Below, piece by piece: positions 1 to 5,404 of a DNA stretch of 5,427 nt (position 1 is its first letter; each line of letters starts with the position of its first letter). The notes beneath the pieces were generated by a model that worked only from the letters and a program-made list of their open reading frames with translations, searched no databases and had not been told where the DNA came from. Position numbers and translations under genes: made by a program. The DNA comes from an uncultured Bacilli bacterium (GTDB lineage Bacteria; Bacillota_I; Bacilli_A; RF39; UBA660), in contig CAKOXU010000040.1 of NCBI GenBank assembly GCA_934130235.1, positions 1-5,427 of the forward strand. Direction: 5' to 3'.

Positions 1-5
1 TTTTT

Positions 6-1028
6 TTATGAAGATAATATACGTGAAAAAAGATTTGTACATATATAGTCACATATTAAGTACAATATAAAATATACTATCATTAATAAAACACTTGTGC
101 CACCATTGGATTTACATATATTAATTAATTCATATTCATCAGCATTAGGATTGTTAATTTTAATTTTTTCTATTTTCTTTTTTACATAAATAACATATAA
201 TTTGTTAAAGTATACACCAAAGATTATACATGTTACAATAAATATAAAATTTGCTGCTGGGTCAGGTAAAAAATTTAAAATTATACTAAAAATTAACAAA
301 AATACTGTGGTTGGTATAAATAATTTTCTATAAAATGTATAAAAAAAGCTAAAGAATAACATAGAAAAAGAGAACTTTTCTTTAATGATTTTTTCATAGT
401 TATTTCCAATATAAGCTATTAATAATTTTTCATCTAATGAATCTGCTTTACTAATCAATGCATCCGTATGATCTTTTTCATCTTGTGTTGTGCGCAGATA
501 CATTAAAATTACTACAATAAGTGATATTGAAATTGCTGATGCACATAATACAGCTACTAATCCTGACTTTTGATATATGTTTATTAATAACTGATAATTG
601 GCTGACTCATCATCATAATTATATGAAATGTATTTAATGGCCGTTCTCGCTATAGTAATAATAATATAAGCGACAAAAAATAGAACTGGTATATACCATT
701 TAAACTTTTTCTTTTTAGGCACTGATAAGTTTAGTTGATTGTTGTAATTGCTTTGATATGTCATTGTACTATTTGTTAAATTTTGATTACTATTTGTTTC
801 AGTGATGCCTTGATTAACTACTGTATTATTTGTTTCATTTGTACTTTGGTTAATTGGCGGATTAACCGGATAATTGATTTTAGCATTATTCATATTATTT
901 ACTTGCGTGTAGTTTAAATTTTGATTATTAGGTATATTGTTCATATTATATTGGTTATTATTTAAATTACTAGGCGTATTGTTTGTGTTATATTGACTAT
1001 TATTTAAATTATTATTTTGATCCATCAT
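6..1028 (-). CDS. Asn-rich-tailed multi-pass membrane protein, DUF2628-like
   Basis: Function unknown. Residues 1-100 are low complexity, with 38 Asn and 10 Gln and almost no charge. A KKKKFK basic patch (105-110) then precedes the first membrane helix (about 111-130). Further hydrophobic segments lie at about 157-178, 221-254, 258-281 and 312-330. By the positive-inside rule the Asn-rich tail should be cytoplasmic. The stretch AYIGNNYEKI (205-214) followed by FSFSMLFFSFFYTFYRKLF (219-237) resembles, from memory, the DUF2628 pattern of a short soluble lead and an aromatic FFxxFYxxYRK helix; this is a recalled similarity, not a search result. The gene is complete: its TAA stop ends 5 bases from the window edge, so its terminator is out of view. 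Two adjacent ATG codons are possible starts (1028 and 1025), and the SD spacing favours 1025 (339 aa). It is transcribed divergently from the XRE regulator. A scaffold, envelope or stress role is possible, but nothing in the sequence decides. Confidence 0.85.
   Translation of the reverse strand: MMDQNNNLNNSQYNTNNTPSNLNNNQYNMNNIPNNQNLNYTQVNNMNNAKINYPVNPPINQSTNETNNTVVNQGITETNSNQNLTNSTMTYQSNYNNQLNLSVPKKKKFKWYIPVLFFVAYIIITIARTAIKYISYNYDDESANYQLLINIYQKSGLVAVLCASAISISLIVVILMYLRTTQDEKDHTDALISKADSLDEKLLIAYIGNNYEKIIKEKFSFSMLFFSFFYTFYRKLFIPTTVFLLIFSIILNFLPDPAANFIFIVTCIIFGVYFNKLYVIYVKKKIEKIKINNPNADEYELINICKSNGGTSVLLMIVYFILYLICDYICTNLFSRILSS
935..1018 (-). repeat. 42-bp tandem duplication in the Asn-rich tail
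   Basis: Two adjacent 42-bp units (935-976 and 977-1018) are largely identical. They encode two 14-residue repeats, NLNNSQYNTNNTPS (residues 7-20) and NLNNNQYNMNNIPN (21-34). The following segment, NQNLNYTQVNNMNN, looks like a more decayed third copy. The period is a multiple of three, so gain or loss of a unit would keep the frame. Growth of the tail by slippage or unequal exchange is inferred. Confidence 0.75.
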
Positions 1029-1032
1029 AAAA

Positions 1033-1040
1033 CCTCCTTT
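1033..1040 (-). promoter_or_regulatory. Strong SD of the Asn-rich protein gene; bears on start choice
   Basis: On the minus strand this reads AAAGGAGG, an excellent SD core. It is followed by TTTT and then ATGATG. Only 4 nt separate GGAGG from the first ATG (1028), but 7 nt separate it from the second (1025). The second spacing is closer to the usual optimum, so translation probably starts mainly at 1025. The protein differs by a single Met. Confidence 0.8.
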
Positions 1041-1048
1041 CTATTATA

Positions 1049-1077
1049 ATTATATACTATTTTAGATATTATTACAA
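1049..1077 (-). promoter_or_regulatory. Promoter of the Asn-rich membrane protein gene
   Basis: On the minus strand, TTGTAA (1077-1072) is followed by a 17-nt spacer and a perfect TATAAT (1054-1049). Transcription would start near 1042, giving a leader of only about 14-17 nt, most of it the SD. A second overlapping TATAAT (1048-1043) is less likely because its start would fall inside the SD. The -35 box directly abuts the inverted repeat at 1078-1111. Confidence 0.6.
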
Positions 1078-1111
1078 TATATCTTAATAACATTTATGTT
1101 ATTAAGATATA
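1078..1111. promoter_or_regulatory. Perfect 16-bp inverted repeat, candidate operator between divergent promoters
   Basis: The arm TATATCTTAATAACAT (1078-1093) is exactly complementary to 1096-1111, with a 2-nt TT centre. No U-tract follows on either strand, so it does not look like an intrinsic terminator. It sits between the two divergent genes, touching the -35 box of the leftward promoter and lying 6 nt from the -35 candidate of the rightward one. Such placement suits a dimeric DNA-binding protein acting on both promoters. The neighbouring XRE protein is the natural candidate, but this is inference. The stem is AT-rich, although 16 perfect pairs is well beyond the usual chance repeat in AT-rich DNA. 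Confidence 0.65.
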
Positions 1112-1117
1112 AAGGTG

Positions 1118-1146
1118 TTAAAAAAATTATTCTAAATCTTTATAAT
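1118..1146 (+). promoter_or_regulatory. Candidate promoter of the XRE regulator gene
   Basis: TTAAAA (1118-1123, 4 of 6 matches to the -35 consensus), a 17-nt spacer and a perfect TATAAT (1141-1146) predict a start near 1153 and a leader of about 55 nt. The region is very AT-rich, and TATAAA at 1187-1192 could also serve as a -10 box, though no good -35 accompanies it. The assignment is therefore tentative. Confidence 0.45.
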
Positions 1147-1207
1147 TTATATATAAACAAGTTTTAAATTAACAATTTAGCATATATATAAATATGGGAG
1201 GTTTAAT

Positions 1208-1468
1208 ATGACAGCGATGGAACTAATCGGATTAAATACAAAATGGTATAGGTATCAAAACGGTATGACACAAGAACAATTTGCAAATAAGACAAAATTC
1301 AAAATGGCTTATATAAGTACAATTGAAAATGGTGATGCTAATTTAACTTGTAAAAATATTGATTTTATAGCAAAAGCTTTCAATATAAGTCAGGAATTAC
1401 TTTTTAACGAGAAAACTGCTATTAAAGCTAAGGATTTACCAAGTAGAGTAGACATGTATAACAAATAA
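1208..1468 (+). CDS. Small XRE/Cro-family helix-turn-helix regulator
   Basis: This 86-residue cytoplasmic protein is almost entirely one HTH_3-type DNA-binding domain (about residues 9-66). The pattern is typical of the family: YRYQNGMTQEQFANKT (helix 1 end and helix 2), then the recognition helix in MAYISTIENG (33-42), then a helix ending IDFIAKAFNISQELLF (51-66). No sensor, peptidase or membrane domain follows, only a basic tail of about 20 residues. The start at 1208 is supported by GGGAGG (1196-1201) with 6-nt spacing; the next Met (residue 4) would be too far from it. Such proteins usually bind as dimers to palindromes and repress their own or neighbouring promoters. The 16-bp inverted repeat upstream is the best visible target. 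It lies 83 nt before the ABC operon in the same direction, separated by a weak terminator, so it may also control the exporter. The signal it senses is unknown. Confidence 0.9.
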   Translation: MTAMELIGLNTKWYRYQNGMTQEQFANKTKFKMAYISTIENGDANLTCKNIDFIAKAFNISQELLFNEKTAIKAKDLPSRVDMYNK

Positions 1469-1486
1469 ACCTTATGGGTTTTTTTT
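1463..1486 (+). terminator. Short intrinsic terminator after the XRE gene
   Basis: AAACC (1467-1471) pairs with GGTTT (1477-1481) across the loop TTATG, and a run of eight T follows the G's (1479-1486). Three more A:T pairs are possible beyond one mismatch. The hairpin overlaps the TAA stop codon. The stem is short, so termination is probably partial and some read-through into the ABC operon is likely. Confidence 0.55.
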
Positions 1487-1507
1487 GTGAATTTTTTGTG
1501 TATTTTA

Positions 1508-1536
1508 ATGACAAATTGTTTTTAATAGTATATAAT
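1508..1536 (+). promoter_or_regulatory. Promoter of the ABC exporter operon
   Basis: ATGACA (1508-1513, 5 of 6 matches), a 17-nt spacer and a perfect TATAAT (1531-1536) form a strong sigma-A-type promoter. The expected start is about 1542-1544, inside or at the edge of the SD, so the transcript would have almost no leader. The 13 bases ending in this -10 box (AATAGTATATAAT) are identical to those of the promoter of the leftward membrane protein gene. Confidence 0.65.
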
Positions 1537-1540
1537 GTAT

Positions 1541-1548
1541 GAGGTGAT
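1541..1548 (+). promoter_or_regulatory. SD of the first ABC gene
   Basis: GAGGTGAT is fully complementary to the 3' end of 16S rRNA (anti-SD AUCACCUC) and lies just before the ATG at 1552, which fixes that start. If transcription really starts near 1543, the transcript would lose the first SD bases. Full-strength translation may then depend on read-through mRNA from the XRE gene. Confidence 0.7.
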
Positions 1549-1551
1549 AAA

Positions 1552-3306
1552 ATGTTTAAGTTATTGAAAAAGTTAGGTAAAAAGAATATTGCACTGATAA
1601 TTATCAGTTTTTTACTTGTAATAGTTCAAGTAAATTTAGAACTTATGATTCCTGATTATATGAGTAGTATTACTAGTCTAATACAAAGGGATGATACGGT
1701 TATTAAGGATATAATAATTGAAGGGGCATACATGCTAGGGTGTGCTTTTGGCAGTTTAATAACAGCTGTTATAGTCGGATATTTTTCTTCTTTAGTAGCA
1801 GCTAATTCATCTTTACTTATAAGGAGTAGAATATTTAAAAAGGTCAATTCTTTTAGCAGCGAAGAGATTAAAAAATTTAAGACTAGTAGTTTAATTACAC
1901 GTACTACTAACGATGTTACGCAAATAGAGATGTTTATAGCTATGGGAATGCAAATGATATTTAGATCTCCTATAATGGCATTTCTTGCTGTTAGTAAAAT
2001 AATAAATAAGAGTGTTAAATGGTCAATGTTGACTTTAGGGTGTGTTATAGTGCTTATGGGTATTATAAGTGCTCTTATGTTTATAGTTGTGCCAAGATTT
2101 AGTATAGTTCAAAAATTAATAGATAGAATTAATGGTGTTACTAGAGAAAATTTAACTGGTATACGTGTAATAAGAGCTTTTAATGCTGAAAAATATCAAC
2201 AAGATAGATTTGAGGAAGTAAATAATGATCTTACAAAGAATCAAATGTTTAATCAAAAGTGTTTTGCTATTTTAAATCCTGCTATGAATATTGTTATGCA
2301 TGGTTTAACATTAGGTATATATTTTATTGGTGCATTTTTAATTCAAAGTGCTACCATAAGCGGCAAAATCAGTTTGTTTAGTGATATGATCGTATTTTCA
2401 AGTTATGGAATGCAAGTTATTATGTCTTTCGTAATGTTAGCTTTCATCTTTATGATATGGCCAAGAGCGCAGGTTTCAGCTAAAAGAATTAATGAAATTT
2501 TGGATCAGCCTTTATCAATTGTAGATGGAAGTAATGATGTTTCTAAAACAGAATTACAAGGTGTTGTTGAATTTAAAAATGTAAGTTTTAAATATCCCGA
2601 TGCAGATGAATATTTGCTTGAGAATATTTCTTTTAAAGTTAATAGGGGAGAAACTATCGCCTTTATAGGTTCAACAGGAAGTGGTAAAAGTACTTTAATA
2701 AATTTAGTTCCTAGGTTTTATGATGCTACTTGTGGTGAAATATTAGTTGATGGTATAAATGTTAAAGATTATACACAAGAATCATTGAATAAAAAGTTAG
2801 GTTATGTTCCTCAAAAAGCTGTAATGTTTACTGGAACGGTTAAATCTAATGTATCTTATGGTGATAAAGTAATAGCTGAAGATAAGGTAGAAGAGGCAAT
2901 AGAGGTAGCTCAGGCATCTGAATTTGTAAATAATATGCCTGATAAAGTAAACTCTTATATTGCTAGTGGAGGAACTAATGTATCCGGAGGTCAAAAGCAA
3001 AGACTTGCTATAGCCCGTGCTATTGCAAGAGATCCTGAAATATATATTTTTGACGATTCTTTTTCTGCTTTGGATTATAAAACAGATTCTGTACTTAGAA
3101 AGGCTTTAAAAAAATATACTAAAGATGCGACTTGTATGATAGTTGCTCAAAGAATAGGAACAATAATAAATGCTGATAAAATAGTTGTATTAGATAAAGG
3201 AAAATGTGTTGGAATAGGAACTCATAATGAGTTATTAAAAAATTGTAAAGTTTATAAGGAGATTGCTTTATCACAACTATCAAAGGAGGAGTTAAATAAT
3301 GCCTAG
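1552..3306 (+). CDS. Heterodimeric ABC exporter, degenerate-site subunit (BmrC/LmrC/TM287-like)
   Basis: This 584-residue membrane half-transporter has an N-terminal exporter-type membrane domain (about 1-315, six helices; clear ones near 11-31, 57-83, 158-180, 250-268 and 285-304) and a C-terminal ATPase domain (about 337-575). Visible motifs are: A-loop Tyr348; Walker A GSTGSGKST (373-381); Q-loop Gln421; signature VSGGQ (477-481); Walker B ending in Asp501; and D-loop SALD (505-508). The catalytic Glu after Walker B is Asp502 (IFDDSFSALD) and the switch His is Gln533 (VAQRI). In heterodimeric exporters these two changes mark the subunit whose own Walker motifs build the non-hydrolysing site. 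Its length matches BmrC-type proteins. It has its own promoter and strong SD, and its stop overlaps the next gene, so the two are co-translated and expected to form one exporter. These pumps often carry drugs, lipids or peptides outwards; the substrate here cannot be inferred. Confidence 0.95.
   Translation: MFKLLKKLGKKNIALIIISFLLVIVQVNLELMIPDYMSSITSLIQRDDTVIKDIIIEGAYMLGCAFGSLITAVIVGYFSSLVAANSSLLIRSRIFKKVNSFSSEEIKKFKTSSLITRTTNDVTQIEMFIAMGMQMIFRSPIMAFLAVSKIINKSVKWSMLTLGCVIVLMGIISALMFIVVPRFSIVQKLIDRINGVTRENLTGIRVIRAFNAEKYQQDRFEEVNNDLTKNQMFNQKCFAILNPAMNIVMHGLTLGIYFIGAFLIQSATISGKISLFSDMIVFSSYGMQVIMSFVMLAFIFMIWPRAQVSAKRINEILDQPLSIVDGSNDVSKTELQGVVEFKNVSFKYPDADEYLLENISFKVNRGETIAFIGSTGSGKSTLINLVPRFYDATCGEILVDGINVKDYTQESLNKKLGYVPQKAVMFTGTVKSNVSYGDKVIAEDKVEEAIEVAQASEFVNNMPDKVNSYIASGGTNVSGGQKQRLAIARAIARDPEIYIFDDSFSALDYKTDSVLRKALKKYTKDATCMIVAQRIGTIINADKIVVLDKGKCVGIGTHNELLKNCKVYKEIALSQLSKEELNNA
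3284..3289 (+). promoter_or_regulatory. SD of the second ABC gene, inside the first
   Basis: AGGAGG lies 9 nt before the ATG at 3299 and within the Lys-Glu-Glu codons at the end of the first ABC gene. It supports 3299 as the start rather than the internal ATG at 3308. The 8-bp gene overlap suggests translational coupling and matched subunit supply. Confidence 0.85.
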
Positions 3307-5248
3307 AATGCATGGTAAAATGGAAAAATCAAAAGATTTTAAAGGGTCTATGAAAAGGTTAATAAGTGGCATTAATGAATGGAAAGTGTTGATGATAGTT
3401 GCTCTTTTTCTTGCTATGGTTAGTGCTATATTTTCACTTATTTCTCCAAATAAGCTATCAGATATAACGGATGAAATTACTAAAGGTATTTCTCCAAGGA
3501 TAAATGAAGAAGTTGTTTCTAATATTATGTCGGATCCTGACATAGAATCTAGTTCTAAATTAGAATTTAAGGAGTTAATGGAGCAATATAAAGAAGGCAA
3601 TACTGATGATGTTCTAAAAAAAATAGATAATATTGATCCTGCTATTTATAAAATAATTAAATCTGACATAAATATGAATAAAATTAAAAGTATTGCTTTG
3701 TTTTTGATAATCATATATGTGTTAAGTGCAATATTTAATTATATAGAGTCATATATAATGGCTCATGTTTCAAATAATTTTGCTAAGGAACTTAGAACGA
3801 GAATTAGTAATAAGATAAATAAGTTACCGCTTAAATATTTTGATCATAATGAAACAGGAGATATATTGTCTAGAATTACAAATGATGTAGATACTATTTC
3901 ACAAAACTTAAATAATAGTTTGGCGACTTTGGTAACGTCTTTAACTCTTTTTATTGGATCTATATTTATGATGTTTATAACAAATTCTATTATGGCTATA
4001 ACTGCTATAGTGTCTAGTTTAATAGGCTTTACTTTTATGGCACTTATATTAAAAAATTCTCAAAAGTATTTTTCACTTAAACAAGAACATTTAGGAAATT
4101 TGAATGGTTATATAGAAGAAATATATTCTGGACATAATGTTGTTAGGGCTTATAATGGCGAAAAATTGGCTAATAAAGAATTTGACAATTTAAATAATAA
4201 GTTGTATACAGCAAACAGAAAAAGTGCTTTTTTATCAGGATTGATGCCACCTATAATGGGCTTTATTGGTAATTTAGGATATGTTGCCGTATGTATAGTA
4301 GGAGCTTTACTCGTTATCAATAATAGTATTACTTTTGGTGTTATAGTTGCTTTTATGATATATGTAAGACTATTTACTAATCCATTGTCCCAAATGGCTC
4401 AAGCAATGACATCTTTACAAAGTGTAGGTGCAGCTAGTGAGCGTGTATATGAATTTCTTGATGAAAAAGAGATGAAGAGAGAGAGAAGTAAGAAATTTGA
4501 TATTACAAAATTAAAAGGAAATATTGAGTTTAAAAATGTAGTATTTGGATATGACAGTGATAGAACTATAATTAAAGATTTTAATGCTAAAATAAAAGAT
4601 GGCCAAAAAATTGCAATTGTAGGGCCTACAGGTGCAGGTAAAACTACAATGGTAAATTTATTGATGAAGTTTTATGAAATTAATAGTGGTGATATATTGA
4701 TTGATAATAAGTCTATAAAAGATCTAACACGAGAAGAGATACACGATTTATTTATAATGGTGCTTCAAGATACATGGCTATTTGAAGGCAGTATAAGAGA
4801 TAATATTAAGTTTAATAATGAGTCTATAGATGATGATGAAGTATGGAATGCTTGTAAAGTAGTTGGTATAGACCATTTTATTAAAACATTACCTGATAAT
4901 TTAGATTATATTGTTTCTGATAATGATGGAATAAGTCAAGGACAAAAGCAGTTGTTAACTATAGCTCGCGGTATGCTAAAAAATGCACCATTTTTAATAC
5001 TTGATGAAGCAACTTCAAATGTTGATACTCGTACTGAGGAGTTAGTTCAAAAGGCGATGGATAAACTTACGAAAGGAAAAACTTCTTTTATAATTGCACA
5101 TAGGTTATCAACAATAAAGAATGCTGATTTAATTTTAGTTATGAAAGATGGAAATATAATAGAGCAGGGAACTCATATACAATTAATTAAAAAGAATGGT
5201 TTTTATGCTAATTTGTATAATTCTCAATTTGATACATTGACAGAATAA
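3299..5248 (+). CDS. Heterodimeric ABC exporter, catalytic-site subunit (BmrD/LmrD/TM288-like)
   Basis: This 649-residue half-transporter partners the preceding gene. A soluble N-terminal stretch (1-28) leads to helix 1 (about 29-49). A long, mostly polar and acidic segment of about 75 residues (50-126) then precedes helix 2 (about 128-153). The rest of the membrane domain runs to about 375, with the ATPase domain at about 407-640. Motifs are: A-loop Tyr418; Walker A GPTGAGKTT (442-450); Q-loop Gln490; signature ISQGQ (545-549, with Gln in place of the first Gly of SGGQ); Walker B ending in Asp569 with intact catalytic Glu570; D-loop SNVD (573-576); and switch His601. Its Walker side is intact and its signature altered, the mirror image of its partner. 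The dimer should therefore hold one active site (this Walker A/B plus the partner's VSGGQ) and one degenerate site. The 75-residue segment should face outside and recalls the extracellular domain of BmrD-type subunits. The stop is followed directly by the tRNA-Gly region without a clear forward terminator. Confidence 0.95.
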   Translation: MPRMHGKMEKSKDFKGSMKRLISGINEWKVLMIVALFLAMVSAIFSLISPNKLSDITDEITKGISPRINEEVVSNIMSDPDIESSSKLEFKELMEQYKEGNTDDVLKKIDNIDPAIYKIIKSDINMNKIKSIALFLIIIYVLSAIFNYIESYIMAHVSNNFAKELRTRISNKINKLPLKYFDHNETGDILSRITNDVDTISQNLNNSLATLVTSLTLFIGSIFMMFITNSIMAITAIVSSLIGFTFMALILKNSQKYFSLKQEHLGNLNGYIEEIYSGHNVVRAYNGEKLANKEFDNLNNKLYTANRKSAFLSGLMPPIMGFIGNLGYVAVCIVGALLVINNSITFGVIVAFMIYVRLFTNPLSQMAQAMTSLQSVGAASERVYEFLDEKEMKRERSKKFDITKLKGNIEFKNVVFGYDSDRTIIKDFNAKIKDGQKIAIVGPTGAGKTTMVNLLMKFYEINSGDILIDNKSIKDLTREEIHDLFIMVLQDTWLFEGSIRDNIKFNNESIDDDEVWNACKVVGIDHFIKTLPDNLDYIVSDNDGISQGQKQLLTIARGMLKNAPFLILDEATSNVDTRTEELVQKAMDKLTKGKTSFIIAHRLSTIKNADLILVMKDGNIIEQGTHIQLIKKNGFYANLYNSQFDTLTE

Positions 5249-5265
5249 AAAAAATAGTGTATATT
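5237..5265 (+). promoter_or_regulatory. Strong promoter of tRNA-Gly, overlapping the end of the ABC gene
   Basis: A perfect TTGACA (5237-5242), a 17-nt spacer and TATATT (5260-5265, 5 of 6 matches) predict a start near 5272, about 14 nt before the mature tRNA. The -35 box is formed by the Leu-Thr codons (TTG ACA) just before the final Glu and stop of the second ABC gene. An A8 tract (5247-5254) fills much of the spacer. This is the best promoter match in the window, as expected for a stable RNA. Confidence 0.75.
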
Positions 5266-5281
5266 TTATATATGCACTATT
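5247..5281 (-). terminator. 12-bp hairpin, terminator-like only on the minus strand
   Basis: Bases 5253-5264 pair with 5270-5281 (12 pairs including one G:U, loop of 5 nt). Read on the minus strand, the stem runs into a tract of eight T (complement of 5247-5254), the form of an intrinsic terminator. It would stop transcription entering the ABC gene antisense. On the plus strand no T-run follows, so the ABC transcript is probably not stopped here. The left arm includes the tRNA promoter's -10 box. Confidence 0.5.
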
Positions 5282-5285
5282 AAAT

Positions 5286-5360
5286 GCAGGTGTAGTACAA
5301 TGGTTCGTATGCGGCCTTGCCAAGGCTGAGATGGGAGTTCGATTCTCCTCACTTGCTCCA
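5286..5360 (+). tRNA. tRNA-Gly (anticodon GCC), CCA encoded
   Basis: A complete 75-nt cloverleaf. The 7-bp acceptor GCAGGTG/CACTTGC has one G:U pair. The D stem is GTAC/GTAT with GG in the loop. The anticodon stem CGGCC/GGCTG holds the loop TTGCCAA with anticodon GCC (5319-5321). The variable loop is 4 nt, and the T arm GGGAG/CTCCT encloses TTCGATT. The 3' end is discriminator T plus encoded CCA. C2:G71 and U73 fit bacterial glycine tRNA identity. It reads GGC and GGU codons. It has its own promoter, may also be reached by read-through from the ABC operon, and is followed by an intrinsic terminator. Confidence 0.97.
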
Positions 5361-5369
5361 ATTGAATAC

Positions 5370-5404
5370 AACTTACGAACCTATTATGGTGTCGTAAGTT
5401 TTTT
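5370..5404 (+). terminator. Intrinsic terminator after tRNA-Gly
   Basis: AACTTACGA (5370-5378) pairs perfectly with TCGTAAGTT (5392-5400), and ACC/GGT can extend pairing inside the loop. A run of six T (5399-5404) follows. It should end the tRNA transcript and any read-through from the ABC operon. Nothing further can be recognised in the last 23 bases. Confidence 0.85.

Noticed and set aside
1078..1111. Inverted repeat as an intrinsic terminator
   Set aside because: No T-run follows on either strand, and divergent genes leave no transcript to end here.
1146..1157. 12-bp palindrome TTTATATATAAA upstream of the XRE gene as a second operator
   Set aside because: Pure A/T palindromes of this size are expected by chance in such an AT-rich spacer.
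1511..1519. ACAAATTGT at the ABC promoter -35 as an operator half
   Set aside because: Only 4-bp arms, and no resemblance to the 16-bp repeat.
1656..1847. 63-codon minus-strand open frame inside the first ABC gene
   Set aside because: It lies wholly opposite a strongly supported ABC membrane domain and has no family signal.
2797..3000. 67-codon minus-strand open frame opposite the first ATPase domain
   Set aside because: Shadow of the conserved ATPase coding sequence; composition is not protein-like.
3119..3600. Two minus-strand open frames (3119-3313 and 3292-3600) spanning the junction of the ABC genes
   Set aside because: Both are antisense to well-supported genes and show no recognisable domain.
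5183..5371. 62-codon minus-strand open frame antisense to the tRNA (GASEENRTPIS...)
   Set aside because: It is the complement of the tRNA-Gly gene. Translated antisense-tRNA peptides of this kind are a well-known annotation artefact, and no SD precedes it.
5286..5404. tRNA-Gly 3' end as an integration site of a mobile element
   Set aside because: No integrase, no duplicated tRNA 3' end and no composition change are visible in the window.
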